From Pontederia crassipes (taxonomy: Eukaryota; Streptophyta; Magnoliopsida; Commelinales; Pontederiaceae), in NCBI GenBank assembly GCA_030549335.1, contig CM060189.1:33627001-33691000 (forward strand): a DNA stretch of 64,000 bases. Direction: 5' to 3'. The position numbers were made by a program, and so were the translations under genes. Under the pieces are notes generated by a model. The model had not been told where the DNA came from and searched no databases. It saw only the letters and a program-made list of their open reading frames with translations. This document shows positions 1 through 12,800 of the stretch, one piece after another. The number at the start of each line of letters is the position of its first letter. Within the stretch, counting starts at the first letter, position 1.

Positions 1-237
1 AAGTTGTTCATTCTCGATGTTTTTTTGAACCGACGACTAAGGGCTCGTTTGGCTTAGTAAGTTAAAGTGATGATAAGTATTTTATTGACTGAAATTTAAT
101 TTTAAAAATAAACAGTTACATATTTAGATAAAATTATTTATATTAATAATAACTAGTTAACTATGAGACAACTAACTGACTTATTTTTTAAAAAAAATAA
201 GTATCCTGTTTATTTTTTTACTAATAGATTTTATATG
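1..237. other. AT-rich intergenic sequence
   Basis: No coding signal is visible on either strand. The stretch is low-complexity and AT-rich and ends where a dispersed repeat with a CAATGGCGGACCTA terminus begins. Confidence 0.6.
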
Positions 238-826
238 CAATGGCGGACCTACATGGTCCTGTGTGGGGTCAATTGGCCCCACCAAAATATATTCATATTT
301 ATTATATATAATATTATATGTATATATTGATAAGTTACATATAATTAACATCTTTCTTATTTAAAAAAATAATAACTTTTTTATAAATAATTTCACATAA
401 CTAATTTTCATTTTTTGCCTAACATTAAGTGCACAATCTGGTTTTATTATCCTGGAACTTATTTGATTTTTCTCTTTATATCTTATAATTTTTCCTCTCT
501 GAAAACCATTTATCTTTTTGTTAAAAAATTAAAATACCGAAGAAAATTATTATATGATAAATTATCTTTTACTAAAAATATCTTATTAATCCTATTTTGT
601 TTTATTTATTTCTATTAGTCTATATGACTCTTTAATCTATATTTTTTTAGAAATTCATTATTATTAGTTAATGATATGAAAAAAAGGTTAGCACTAATTT
701 TTTTATAATTTATGAATTCTCAGTAGTTCCTTAATTAATTAGTTAATTGAATTGGGATACTAATTTATAAGTACATGCAAAAGGCTAATTAAGTAATGAC
801 ATTTTTTATTTTAGATGATACTAGTC
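238..826 (+). mobile_element. Dispersed repeat family A, copy 1 (hAT-like terminus)
   Basis: It begins with CAATGGCGGACCTA followed by a GGTCCTGTGTGGGG block. It runs through AT-rich sequence shared almost base for base with 40628-41330 and 48990-49510, including the AAGTGCACAATCTGGTTTTA block and the TTCCTTAATTAATTAGTTAA block. The other end of the family (seen in copies 2 and 3) reads TAGGTCCACCTG or TAAGTCCGCCCTG, so the ends are inverted. This resembles non-autonomous hAT-type elements, but no transposase or clear 8-bp target duplication is present. Copy 1 seems to lack the far end. Confidence 0.6.
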
Positions 827-1007
827 CTAAATCCCGTGCGTTGCATGGTTGACGAATATTACAAACGATATATCATATATAATTAAAATATTATGATTCA
901 TAATAATTATCAAAACTTTATTTATACTTGTATAATAATTTATAAAAGCAAAGTATTTTAAATTTGAAAAAAATAATTTATATTTTAAAAATGAATTATT
1001 ATTTACT

Positions 1008-1640
1008 TGCATATTATCTTTTATAAGGAAGAGTCATTTACATTAATCATACTTAAATTAATAAAAAGTAAAAATTAATCTTAATTTAACTCAAATTGAA
1101 TTATTTATTTTAAATTACTTTTAATTCCGAAAATTATTTTTTAAAAGAAATTATTTTTACTTGTACATTTTTTTAGAAAGAATATTATCTATCTTAATCA
1201 TACCCAAATTGATAAAAGGAAAAGATTAATCTTAATTTGACATAAATTGAATTACTTATTCTAAATTATTTTTAAATTCTGAAAATAATAATTGTCTTTT
1301 ATAAAAAGAATTATTTTTCCTTGTAATCATATTAAAAATGATAAAAAAATAAAGATTAATCTTATTTTGATTCAAATATAATTATTTATTTTAATTTTTT
1401 AAATTAATAAATTATATTTTAAATAAGATTGCTTATTTACTTGCATATTATATTTTAGGAAATAAAATATTATTTATTTTAACCATACTCCAATTCATAA
1501 AATGGAATTATTAATTTTAATTTTACTCAAATTGACTTATTTATTTCAAATTATTTTTTAATTCCGAAAAAATAAATTATCTTTTAAAAATAAAATATTT
1601 TTACTTGTGTATTCTCTTTTATAAAGAAAATATTATTTTT
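1008..1640. repeat. Degenerate tandem array, about 120-165 bp units
   Basis: A block reading CTTGYAYATT-TTTTATAAG, an ATCATAC..AAATTGATAAAA stretch, AAAGATTAATCTTAATTT, CTCAAATTGAATTATTTATT and AATTCCGAAAA recurs about four to five times. The recurring TTACTTG starts lie near 1008, 1160, 1319, 1440 and 1605. Units are diverged and the array is AT-rich. A further partial unit lies near 2095-2155. Confidence 0.6.
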
Positions 1641-2247
1641 TTATCATCATTATCTTCTTGAATCCGCTATATATGTCCTAATCATGATAGTTTGTATATA
1701 CATATATTATTATTACTTATCGATATGGGTTATTAATTGATTTTTTCCCATGCAATCTCACAAATAATATGGGATCCTCTTGAATTTTCTATAATTAGAA
1801 TTATAAAGTATCTACTTTTATAATCCTAAATAAATTATAATCCTTGCCTACGTCCTACTCAGTCAACCTATTTTTTTTCTAGTAAAAGTTAATTAACTTT
1901 ACATTTGAAAAAAACTATTTTATTTTTCAATGGTACATATATAATTATCTTATATAACTAATTTTAAAATATTAATCTTCTTTGTCTAGTTCAACAATTA
2001 AATTTATCTTATATATATAACGGATTGAAGATGATGATATTATATGGATTAGGATTACTAATTGATTATATTCCATGCATTCTCAAAATAATATTTATTT
2101 ATTTTAAATTATTTTAATCCGAAAATAGCAAATTATATTTTAAGAAAAGGTGCTTGTAATCAAATTATGCTTATAAATTTAATCTTCTTTTATTTTTATC
2201 ACCTTATATAACAAACTATTGTAACACAATGTTTATTTTAAAATTTC

Positions 2248-2291
<44 letters not shown>

Positions 2292-2456
2292 CTTTATATA
2301 AGTTTTTTGACACATATGGGCATGATGCCAATTTATGCAATAATCTTATATATTTTATTTTCCTAAACTTAACTGAATAATACATATTTATAGATTAAGA
2401 TTATGTTTAGGATCAGGAAATTAACCTATTAGGATAAGTTATATTACATTTAACCG
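1641..2456. other. AT-rich intergenic sequence with a (TA)n tract
   Basis: No gene is visible. It contains a (TA)n microsatellite at about 2253-2289 and one partial copy of the preceding tandem unit near 2095-2155. Confidence 0.5.
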
Positions 2457-2811
2457 GATAATGCATTGAATTTGAACCCAGTTGTAATCCTATGTGGTCA
2501 GGCGCTTCAGTAGATTTCATCTACGGAGGTCTCGTTGCCCGGTTAACAAGCCCGAGGGGGTTTTAGGAGCCCCTGCGGGGGTTCAAGGGCGGAGCCTTCG
2601 AAACCTAGATAATTTTAGGATTTTTGTTTCCTATTTTGTATTAGAGTTCCCTATATAAACTCCATGACGACTGAATTATTTTACATCCTTGTAATTATTA
2701 TTCCATAGTAAAAAAAAGTCGTTGCCGCTCGAGAACGTAACATGATTTAAGGTGAACCTCGTAAATCTTTATTCTTCTGTGTTCGTGCGATCTCTCCATC
2801 TTTTCGTAACA
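2457..2811 (+). repeat. 5' LTR of the copia element
   Basis: It matches the right LTR over both ends and ends TTCGTAACA. A TATATAA stretch at about 2653 fits an LTR promoter. Beyond the end, ACTAGTATCA..TTAGAGC resembles an initiator-Met tRNA primer binding site interrupted by extra bases. It includes a GC-rich internal block (about 2520-2610) that is missing from the right LTR. Confidence 0.75.
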
Positions 2812-2896
2812 AACTAGTATCATATTCTTAGAGCTCGTTAGTGATTCTCGATCAAGCAGAGAGATGGCGTCGCATAACGTGAACGTGAAGAAGTTT

Positions 2897-3479
2897 TATA
2901 ACATTCTTGATCAGCGTGTGATATTGATCACTTTGGATCTCGGCCTGCATGATTTTCTCAAAATGCGTCACACCTCATCTCATGCACCAACATCTTTCCC
3001 GAAACTTATGCATGTCAAGGCATGCCTCATGCATCCGCACCCCACCATGCATAGAGACTCACGCGGAGTTGCTCTGATATCATATATAACATTCCCCACT
3101 AGCGTATGATATTATCCGCTTTAGATGGCCCGCACGGTTTTATCAAAACGCGTCACACCTTAATGAAGAACATGTTCCTATATATACCCAACGTATTTCC
3201 CGTGACTTATGCATGTGAGACTAATCTAAGTCATGCCTCATGCACTATTCCCCCTTTAGGTTGCTCAACGCCCTCGTTGAGTGATCGCACATCACCATGC
3301 ACAGAGGTCCATGCGGAGTGACTCTGATACCATATGTAATATTTCTTATTAGCGTGTGATATTGTCCGCTTTGAGCCTTGGCCCGAACGGTTTAACCAAA
3401 ATGCGTCACACCTAGTGAAGGACATGTTCCCTTATATACCCAACATCTCTCCCCTAACTCATGCATGTGGGACTAATCA
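2897..3479 (-). mobile_element. Tandem TRIM-type element (three LTR-like copies) inside copia gag
   Basis: Three related direct repeats lie at about 2897-3018, 3085-3226 and 3335-3479. They share GCGTGTGATATTGTCCGCTTT, AAACGCGTCACACC, CCTATATATACCCAACAT and CTTATGCATGTG blocks. They are separated by short non-coding spacers (66 and 108 bp). On the minus strand the spacer next to the third repeat begins ATGGTATCAGAGTC, the usual initiator-Met tRNA primer site, placed directly after an LTR ending TTACA. Short LTRs, a primer site and no coding capacity fit a TRIM element in an LTR-spacer-LTR-spacer-LTR arrangement. It interrupts the gag reading frame of the host copia copy. Confidence 0.7.
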
Positions 3480-6400
3480 AAATGATGTCATTATTTTGTT
3501 AGTTTCACTTTCTCCGTCATATGAGAATTGTGTTCAGTCTATGATTGTCAGGAAGGAAACTATAAGTCTGAAAGAAGTAAGATCGAGTCTTCGTACTCAT
3601 GAACAAAATTTTGCAAACTCAGGCCGTGAGATTGATATCGACCGCGGAGAAGGAACAGTCCTCGAATTCAAAGAAATTCAAGTCAAAGAAGAAAATAATT
3701 GTGAAAATCTGCAATTACTGCAAGGAACCATGTCATTGAAGGAATGATTGCCCGAAGAAAAAGAAGCCCCCCGTCGCTGCGATGGCACATGAAATTGGAA
3801 ATTTTGAAGATGATTTGGTTCTGATTACTACTGAACACAACTGTATGAAGGATGATTGAGTTCTTGATTCGGGGTGTTCCTATCATATGACTCCGAATAA
3901 AGAATGAATCTCATCTTATCAGAAGAATTGATTGTGGAAATGTTATCATGGACAGTAATGCGTCATGTTAGATATTTGGGATTCGTTCTGTGCATATCAA
4001 GACTTATGATAATCTTGTGAGGACGTTGACAAATGTCCGTCATGTTTCGTAACTGAAGAAGAATTTGATATCACTTGGAGTCTTGAATTCCAAAGGGTGT
4101 CAGATCAATGCTGTTGGAGGCATCCTCACGAACATGAAGGGTGACGCTACAGTTCTGAAGAGAGTCAAATAGAAGTCCTTATATATATATTACAAGGTAA
4201 GACAGTCTTTGGTGTTGCTGTAGTGACAAATTCATCCGAATCAGAAAAGTTCATGCTGTGGCACATGCGACTTGGGCATATGAGTCAAAATGGAATGAAT
4301 ATACTCAGCAAGCGAAGCCTTTTGGGAGGTTAAAAGATATCTGAAATTGATTTATGCAAGCACTGCATATTCGGCAAGCAACAAAGACTTCAATTTGGCA
4401 AGGCAGTGCACAAGACGAAGGCGACACTTGACTACATCCATACTGATTGTTGGGGTCTCTCTCGTATTTCATCATTAGGAGGTGCTAGGTACTTTATATC
4501 CGTGATTGATAACTACTCGAGAATGATTTTGATATTCTTGATGAAGCACAAGAGTGAGTCCTTCAAGGACTTCAAGCAGTAAAAAATTTTGGTAGAAAAT
4601 GAAAGTGAAGCATCTTCGCACTGATAATGGTTTGAAGTTCTATTCTACTGAATTCGACCAATTCTGTAAAGATGAAGACATTGTCAAGCATCGCACAATC
4701 AAGATACTCCATAGCAGAATAGAGCTAGAGAACGAATGAATAGAACACTTCTGGAGAGAACAAGGTGCATGCTGTCTAATGTTGGCCTGAATAGGACGTT
4801 CTGGGCTGAATTATTAATACAGTTAGCCCGACAACTACAATTGATTTGAAGACTCTAACTGAGGTATGGTCAGGAAATCTTGCTAATTACACTAATTTAA
4901 AAATTATTTGTTGTTCAACATACTATCATGTCAGTGAAAAAAATTGAAGTCAAGAGCCAAAGAGGGGATATTCATGGGATATGGTGTAGGAGTGAAGGGG
5001 ATACAGAATCTGGTTCCCTTCAGAACACAAAGTTACTCACAGCAAAAGCGTGACCTTTGATGAAACGTCAATGCTTCAATTGAAGGTGAGGGATGAAAAG
5101 AGTGTTAGTAAACAGATGGAGGTTGAAGTTACTCCAATTGAGGATGATGCTGAAGGATCACATAAGAAGCAAAATCAGAACATGAAGAATGTGATGAGCA
5201 ACCTGAAGATGAGTCAATTGCTACTAAACATCCTTATAGAGAAGTGGGTCCTCCTAAGCGATGGCTTTGAGGACATGATTGCTTATGCATTACAGGTAGC
5301 TGAAAATGTGGAGTTCCTAGACACGTCCTCTTATAGGGATGTCATTACATGTGCCGAATCTGAGCAGTGGATCATTATTATTCAAATTGCCTAAAGATAT
5401 AAAGATTGTTGGCTATAAATGAATCTTCAAGAAGAAAGCTGGAATTCCAAGAGTTGAATGCACAAGATATAAAACACGGATGATTGCTAAATGTTATAAT
5501 AAAAAAAAGGTATGGACTACAATGAAATATTCTCACCTGTTATCAGACGTGCTTTTATCAAGGTGCTACTTGCTCCTGTAGTACATCAAAATCTAGAATT
5601 TGAGCAAATAGATGTGAAGACTGCTTTTCTCCACGAAGAACTTGAGAAAGACATTCTTATGAGTCAGTTAGAGAGATTCCCCATTTCAGAAAAGGATGAT
5701 CAAGTTTTCAGATTGAAGAAATTTTTGTGTGGCCTGAAGTAGTCTCACAGACGATGATACAAAAAGGTTCGACAGCTTCATGATCAGTAAGATTCAGCCG
5801 AAGTCCCTATGATTATTATGTTTATCATAAGAAGGCGAAGGATGGCTTCACCATTTATCTGTTCCTGTATGTTGATGACATGTTGACATTCATAATCTGA
5901 AGAAGCTTCTGAGTGCAAAATTTGACATGAAAGATTTTGGTGCAGCACAGAAATTTTGAGGATAGAAATTCTAAGGGATCGCGCACATGGTAAACTCTTC
6001 TTATCTTAAAAAAAGCTATATTCAAAAGATTTTATCTAAATTTGAAATGTCTGGAGTGAAACCTACATTAGTCAGGCACTTAGTGTTGTGAATAGGTTTA
6101 TGAGCGATTCAGAAAAAGAGCACTAACAACAATGAACCGAATCTTTCGATATTTGAAAGGAACATATGATATTGCTCTCATCTACATAAGCGATAAAGAG
6201 TATTTGGTTACAGGGTACTGAGATTCAAAGTATGCTGTAGATGTTGATGGAAGACGATTTATGACATACTATTCACTTTGGGTAGCTCTATCATCAGTTA
6301 AAATGCTACACTCCAATCATCAGTTATATTATCTACCATAGAGACATAGTATATGGCATGATAGAAACTGTTAAGAAAGACATCTGATTAAAAATCTTAG

Positions 6401-6722
6401 TTGGAGTAAACTATAGTGCACTATGATAGTCTGAGTGCATTATGTTTAACGAAAGATCAAGTGCATTATGAAAGAACTAAATACATTGATGTAAGATATC
6501 ACTTCATCCGCATTGAGAAGATGATCAAGGTGAAGAAGATTGACACTGAAGACAATCCGACTGATATATTCATTAAATATATTCTTCATAGCAAGTTTCA
6601 ACACTGTTTGGATTTGTTTAAAATCAATACTTGGTAATAGCTCCAAGGTGGGGCTGACGACGGCATGACATGATATTGAAGTTTTGTGCTATGAAGATGA
6701 TTCAAGTCGAAGTGAAAATTTA

Positions 6723-6939
6723 TTGATAATACTTTGAATTTAAATACAGTTGTAACCCTATGTGATTCCTCTATGTAGTAAGGTGCTTTAGTAATAGCTG
6801 AATTATTTCGCATCATTATAATCATCATTATTTCATAGTAAAAGAAGTCACCACCGCTCGAGGATCTAACCCGATTTAGGGTGAACCTCGTAAATATTTG
6901 TATTCTTCTGTGTTCGTGCGATCTCTCTCTTTTGTAACA
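6723..6939 (+). repeat. 3' LTR of the copia element (internally deleted)
   Basis: It aligns with 2457-2811, beginning TGATAAT and ending TTTGTAACA, but lacks the central GC-rich block of the left copy. Many differences between the two LTRs indicate an old insertion. Confidence 0.7.
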
Positions 6940-9313
6940 AAATAAATATGTATAATATTTTTATTTACTATAATTATTATATTATTACTTCTTACGTATA
7001 ATATTTTTGGCGTTTTTTGACATTTTCAATTTATTTTTCGGGTCCATCTGGGTTGATTTCGGCATTTTCAATTTTAAGAATCGGATCAGCATTTGATCTT
7101 CGGAGATACTTCGTAATGAATTCAAAGCTTATTTTTTTAGAAGGTGATCATCCCCTTCGTTCTTCGTTATCAGCTCTCTCTATCACTCTCTCATTGAGTA
7201 CTACTAGAAAGAGACATCAAAGATCTTGACAGATGGATAACCTTCAAACCCAATTGAAATAAAATAGCTAAATAATAATGTCCATCGTTGGATCCTCCTT
7301 GAAAGTGGACCACATCTCAACCACTCCGGTGGACCCCATCGATCATCTCTGGTCGCTCACTAGTCACCACATAGATCAGGCCGAATCCCTCCGACTCCAA
7401 CTCCACCGCTGCCCCACATCCACCCATATATAGATTAATGAATATAATATATATATTTGATTATGATTCCAAATTCATTTACGGAGTTGTCTTGAACAAG
7501 ATAAAACTTCAATTATTCGTTTCATCCTTTTTTTTTTCTTTTTCTTCCAATATATTGTCTTAACGACAAGTACGATGACAATTCCAAGTTGCATATATGT
7601 ATTTTCATCATATTCCATGTTTTTGAAATAAAAAAAGAGGATAAGATAAGATGGATGTCGTGTCACAAATGATACATAGCATATTCGTTAAATTAACAAA
7701 TAGGCAATTGATACATTTTCTTGTATTAAGTAAAAAATATTTGGTAATGTGGCGATTAAATTAGTTGCTGCATACAAATTGACAACTCAACTCTAATTAA
7801 ATATTGCATAAGGACATATACATATATTTACACACACAAAAGAGTTTTCACATTTTTAATTGCCCATAAATATGTAAAAGAAAAAAAAACGCATTGAAAA
7901 TATTCACTTCGCATATTTTACTCGCTGGTATTGATAGATACAGGCGAAAACGCCATTAATGTGAAAACTAGCAAACATGTTTTATCCGGAAATAAATCAA
8001 TTAACTTATTATCAGAGTAATTATGTTTTTTTTTTCAGTATTGGAAAGATCGTTATGTTAAAAGAATTATCGTAAAAAAACAGTAGAAACAGTCGACACA
8101 TAACCATGATTCGAGATATTAATGTTATACACTTTATCACGTATAAATGTGCAAGGTAAAAAAAAAAAGAATATAGTTTATAATATACGACATAATGCTA
8201 AAGGACAATATTAGAGTTTGCCTCGAATTTTAGTGGAACTAAAATTTAGAGTCAAATTTATAATCTATTTGATTAAGACATTAATTTTCTATTTTTACAA
8301 AGGCTACACTTTTCTACTTGGATAGGCTTTATTTTTTTTCTTTAATTACAATTTTAAGATTTTGTAATTCAAATGGTTTTAAATAAATGGTATTTGAAAG
8401 CTATCCCATCTGAAATACTAAATTATATATCCCAATTTGACCATTTCTACTCTGTTTAGCATTGACTTATTAGTTATCTGTCATCACTCCCAAGTGAGAA
8501 AAATCATGGTGACCCTTCCTACAAAGGGCTTGGGATTGTTTACTTATAATTCTGCAAATTTAAATTAAATTAAATTTGTTATTAGGAAGATTTAGCCCAA
8601 TTTTAAAGTTGATAAATATTATATAATATTAATTGGTAGGAAATTGACATAAATCACATGATAATAGTGGCGCTTGCAAATCTTATATCAATTATCCACT
8701 TTGTTTTTTTTACTTTACTTCACAAATATTGATAATATATTTATTGCCCTCGTACGGGGATTAAAAAAGAAACAAATCTGGTAAGCGAATATTTATTACT
8801 AAGAAACAAATCTGTAGTAATTATTAACTAAAAATTATATATAAGAAAATTAGATCACATAAATGTTTTTAATAAATATAAATATTATGTTTTGGTAAAT
8901 GACCTTATGAATGTGATTTGCTTAGGTGAATATACACATATTGTCATCTACATCATAAATTTTTATATCAATTGAAAAATCAAATTATTCAAAATTAAAA
9001 CGGTGAAGTTGCATATGCCATTTCTTTCGCGTGCATTATTATTATTTAATCAACAAATTATTTAATTATTTTTTTAAAAAAATAGAAAGCCTAAAAGATA
9101 ATATTCAAGATCTCTATTATTATGAGAGCTTACATCTCATTTGTTTGTTTTAAAGAAGAAAAAACAGCCCTTAATTCCGATTTTAGTAAGGGTATAATTT
9201 TGATTTTGGACATTACTTTATGAAGAAAAAGGAAAGGAAATTATTTAGCAATCATGACGTAGATGGATTTAGAGCATTCTAGGGGCGTTCTCTGGATTAG
9301 GCACAGCTGTGGG

Positions 9314-9314
<1 letters not shown>
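6940..9314. other. Intergenic region upstream of the RMR gene
   Basis: No convincing gene. 7000-7440 is less AT-rich and has short open frames, but none resembles a protein I know. The rest is AT-rich with poly(A)/poly(T) runs. It presumably includes the distal promoter of the gene starting at 9810. Confidence 0.5.

Positions 9315-9315
<1 letters not shown>

Positions 9316-9379
<64 letters not shown>
9316..9379. repeat. (GA)n microsatellite in the RMR promoter or leader
   Basis: About 32 uninterrupted GA units sit roughly 430 bp before the start codon. CT/GA tracts in this position are common in plant core promoters and 5' leaders and can bind GAGA-binding (BBR/BPC) proteins; that role here is inferred. 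Confidence 0.9.
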
Positions 9380-9381
<2 letters not shown>

Positions 9382-9809
9382 CTTCCCTTCATATTAACGT
9401 GTTCCGCCGCCTTCCTTAACGTGCTCCAGCGTTCTCTCTACCTGCAAACCTCCTCCCTGTCATGGAAGCCGATGTCTCTATCTTTCTAGCGCCCGGCCTT
9501 TCCCTCTGTGCCCTGCGGTTGCAGGTGGCTTCTCCCTCTTACGTCGTGCTCCGTATTGCATTGTTTCGCCCCCAAACGCCGTAAAAAGATCTGTTTTTTT
9601 ATGCGAAAAAGCGTCTTTCACGGATGAATCCATGTTCTTTATCCACCAAGATTCGTTTTTTTTATACTTTTGGAGCATTCACCGTGTGGTTTTAGCTGGT
9701 AATTGGTGTGCCGCGTTCAGATTTTTGCAGGATTTTGATGATTTATTGCCTGCGTGAGGAGATAAAAGTTGGAACATTCTAGAAGTGTGGAATTTTCTGC
9801 GCTACGAAA

Positions 9810-12800
9810 ATGGTTGTTTCGGGTATGTGCTTCTTTGGCTGCGGTGGTGGCAGGAAGGGTGTTCTGTTTGCTTGCATCTATCTCTACATGATTGTTGGGT
9901 TGGCCTCTGCAAATGTTGTTCTGATCGGGAGGAATATCTCGTTGTCCCTTGCGGATATGGAAGCCAACTTTGGTGAGTATTACAAATTGGTTTTGTAATG
10001 GAGGTTTTATTACATTGCTCTTGTAAGCGTTTCCGGAATTTAGTAACAGAATTGGGTCAGTTTCAATAGGAATATATGTGGAATTATGGAGTCTAATTCA
10101 CCTTGATACTATGCTCACATTGGGACTGAAAATGATTAATATTTAACATGTGGAAACTTTTAATTTGTGGCCTTTTTTCCTGTAAATCTGCCGAAATCGT
10201 TTTAGAGAAAGGCACAAGGATTTTTACTAGAAATTGAAAGGTTGACTGCGTTGAAGTGTCAATTATTCAAAGTTAGTTTGAAACTTTGTTCCATTTCAAG
10301 ATGGATCCTATGATTTTTTTTTCCTACGTGATTCTCTTTGGTAGCTAATGACAACCTGTTTTGAATACAGTTATCCAATGGCCCTACTTAGTCTATGATG
10401 CTAATGTAATGAATGCATGACATTAAAGTATATACTATATTATGTATCTATTGGTTTTAAAGAAGAAGTGCATGATTATCTGTTGTTTTTGTTCTCATTA
10501 TGGTTTTCTTTCTTTTGTTTTTTAGAGAAACAAATGCTTCTCATGTTACACATGCTACACACAGGTATACTAAGGTTCTGGTACTGCTTTTTCAGCTCCA
10601 CCAATAAAAGGATCTGGTGAAAGTGGGATGTTATATGTCGCTGAACCATTGGATGCTTGTACTTCATTGACAAGCACAGACAACAGAAGTTCAATTTCTC
10701 CATTTGTGTTGGCCATCAGAGGAGGATGTACATTTGAGGATAAAGTTAGAAATGCACAACATGCTGGATATAAAGCAATTATTGTGTACGAGTATGACTA
10801 CGCTGGCGCATTGGTTTCAAGTAAAGTTTCTTTCTTAATCATGATATTTTGAATTCTTTAATTAACTGACAACGATATACTCTCTTTATCTTTATTGTTT
10901 CCTTCAATTAAGATGTCTAAATGGTTGGTTTATTCTTCGTTTTTGTTTTTTTTTTAGGAGAATGATTTATTCTCCTTAACTTAATTGTGACGTCTGTTTC
11001 TTTCATTTTTTTATCTTGAAGTACCGCAAAGTCTGTTTCTTAACTCCGCCTATGTTTTATATCCGGTCCCAAGCCCGGATAAAGGAGGAGGGTTGTGTTA
11101 GGCCCCGGCAGCCAGCGTAAAACCCTGTCAAATCTCATGAACATAGATCAACGAATGGCGTCATATGATCCATGTAGCCGACCCCACCTAGTGGGATAAG
11201 GCTTTATTGTTGTTGTTGTTGTTGAAGTACCGCAAAGCAATAGTGTTCTAGCATACCTATGTTATTGTCTTGCTATGTCTACAAATGTTACCCGAGCAAT
11301 TTTGCGAAACTAGAGGAGTTCCATGAACCCTAAATGAGTAATAAGTTTCTGTGACCAAATTTTGGAGCTACAACATTTCAGTTTGTGTAAACTCATTAGA
11401 TGTAGGACTTTGAACTGTAGTATACTAAACTTAGGTTTGATTTGATATTGGATCTATTTGAGGATCGACCAAGACGAACAATGGAGTTGAAACCATTGAG
11501 TGAGAATTAGAGATTGGTCTGATTTCTTCTGATTTTCAAAAGAGAATCCCGTGTCATTTTTTCAGCTGTTGGTTATTTGGTATCTTAAGCCCGGATAAAG
11601 GAGGAGGGTTGTGTTAGGCCCCGACAGCCAGCGTAAAATCTTGTCGAATCACATGAACATGGATCAACGAATAGCGTCGTATGATCCATGTAGCCGACCC
11701 CACCTAGTGGGATAAGGCTTTGTTGTTGTTGTTGTTGTTGGTTATTTGGTATCTTGTAGGACATTGAAAAGACCTGAAAGAAATATTTGCTAGAGATATA
11801 CATGCAAGTATGGTGTCAATTCATCTGTTGCCTTCTCTTTGTCATATAACATATTAATGTATGCCTTCATGGTTAAGATATAAATCATCTCTGACAGCTA
11901 CTGCAGTTCATTGTTTATGCCTTCACTTTTAGCGTGGAGGAAATTTAAAAAGAACAATAACATATGATATGAAATAAGATAACAAAATAATTTTAAAGCA
12001 TATTTTTTTCAGTAAGAATTTTAAATAACTAGAGTTGTTCTGTTGGAGAGGAATGAATGGCTCTCTTTTTGTATGATGAACTGAGGTTGTTTATACCAAC
12101 AGAAAACTTATTGAGGAAGTATTTTCAGGAAAAAAATGAATATTGAGGACAATGCAGAACCATTTGTTAAGATTTTGTTGGGGAGGGATTTTTTTAAGAG
12201 ATTGTTGAGGAAGGAATTTTGAGCTAAGCTTTGTTATTGGAAATTTCTGGTGAATGGTATTAATTTTGTTGCATGTAACATTTATTTTTTGAAAACCAAA
12301 AGAACAGCAAACATTTTTTTGTTTACTTATGTACTGGTTAACTAATTTGTGCAGTTAATGTGTTTCTATGTAATTTATCAAATGACACTAATATGGATCT
12401 ACCTACTTAGTGCAATCTTGATACTGCTTTTTTCTCGGAGATAATTTTGTGAATCATGGTTTCTTCCTTTCTATTTTGGACTTGATCCCTTCTGGGTCTT
12501 TAATCTGTAGCTTCATGTTTATGTTGCAGTGTCAGGGAATTCAGTAGGCATTCATATACATGCAGTGTTCGTCTCCAGGGTCTCAGGTGAAATCTTGAAG
12601 AAGTATGCAGGATGTGATGATGTTGAGTTTTGGATTATACCCACTTTTGAAAATTCTGTTTGGTCCATTATGGCAATTTCTTTCATATTGTTGCTTGCCA
12701 TGGCTGCTGTGCTCGCAACATGCTTTTTCGTCCGCAGGCATCGAATCCGTCGTGAACAGCCTGGAACACCTAATATCCGGCAGTTTCATGGAATGAGTAG

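Larger units (their letters stand above)
2457..6939 (+). mobile_element. Degenerate Ty1/copia LTR retrotransposon
   Basis: Direct repeats at about 2457-2811 and 6723-6939 are the LTRs; they share the CAGTTGTAA-CCTATGTG, CCGCTCGAG and GGTGAACCTCGTAAAT blocks. The right LTR lacks roughly 150 bp present in the left. Between them, broken by many stops and frameshifts, lie in order: gag (near 3480-3750, with a CxxCxxxxH zinc knuckle), protease (DSGCSYHMTPNK near 3863), integrase (LWHMRLGHM near 4258, then the core to about 4580), reverse transcriptase (5512-5742, with YVDDM near 5871), RNase H and the C-terminal tail (6416-6637). The order gag-prot-int-RT-RH is diagnostic of Ty1/copia. A purine tract before the right LTR (about 6640-6652) suggests the LTR really starts near 6654, so the left LTR may be truncated at its start. 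The element is dead. Confidence 0.9.

Noticed and set aside
2864-3425. Short frames on both strands in the 5' part of the copia element
   Set aside because: Only the first dozen codons look like a gag start; the rest is TRIM LTR and spacer sequence, not coding.
2457-6939. Endogenous pararetrovirus as an alternative for the reverse transcriptase region
   Set aside because: Presence of LTRs, an integrase before the reverse transcriptase, and no movement protein or coat signature fit copia only.
7017-7229. 70-residue plus-strand frame in the less AT-rich patch at 7.0-7.4 kb
   Set aside because: No motif, no plausible splice partners; left as unclassified intergenic sequence.
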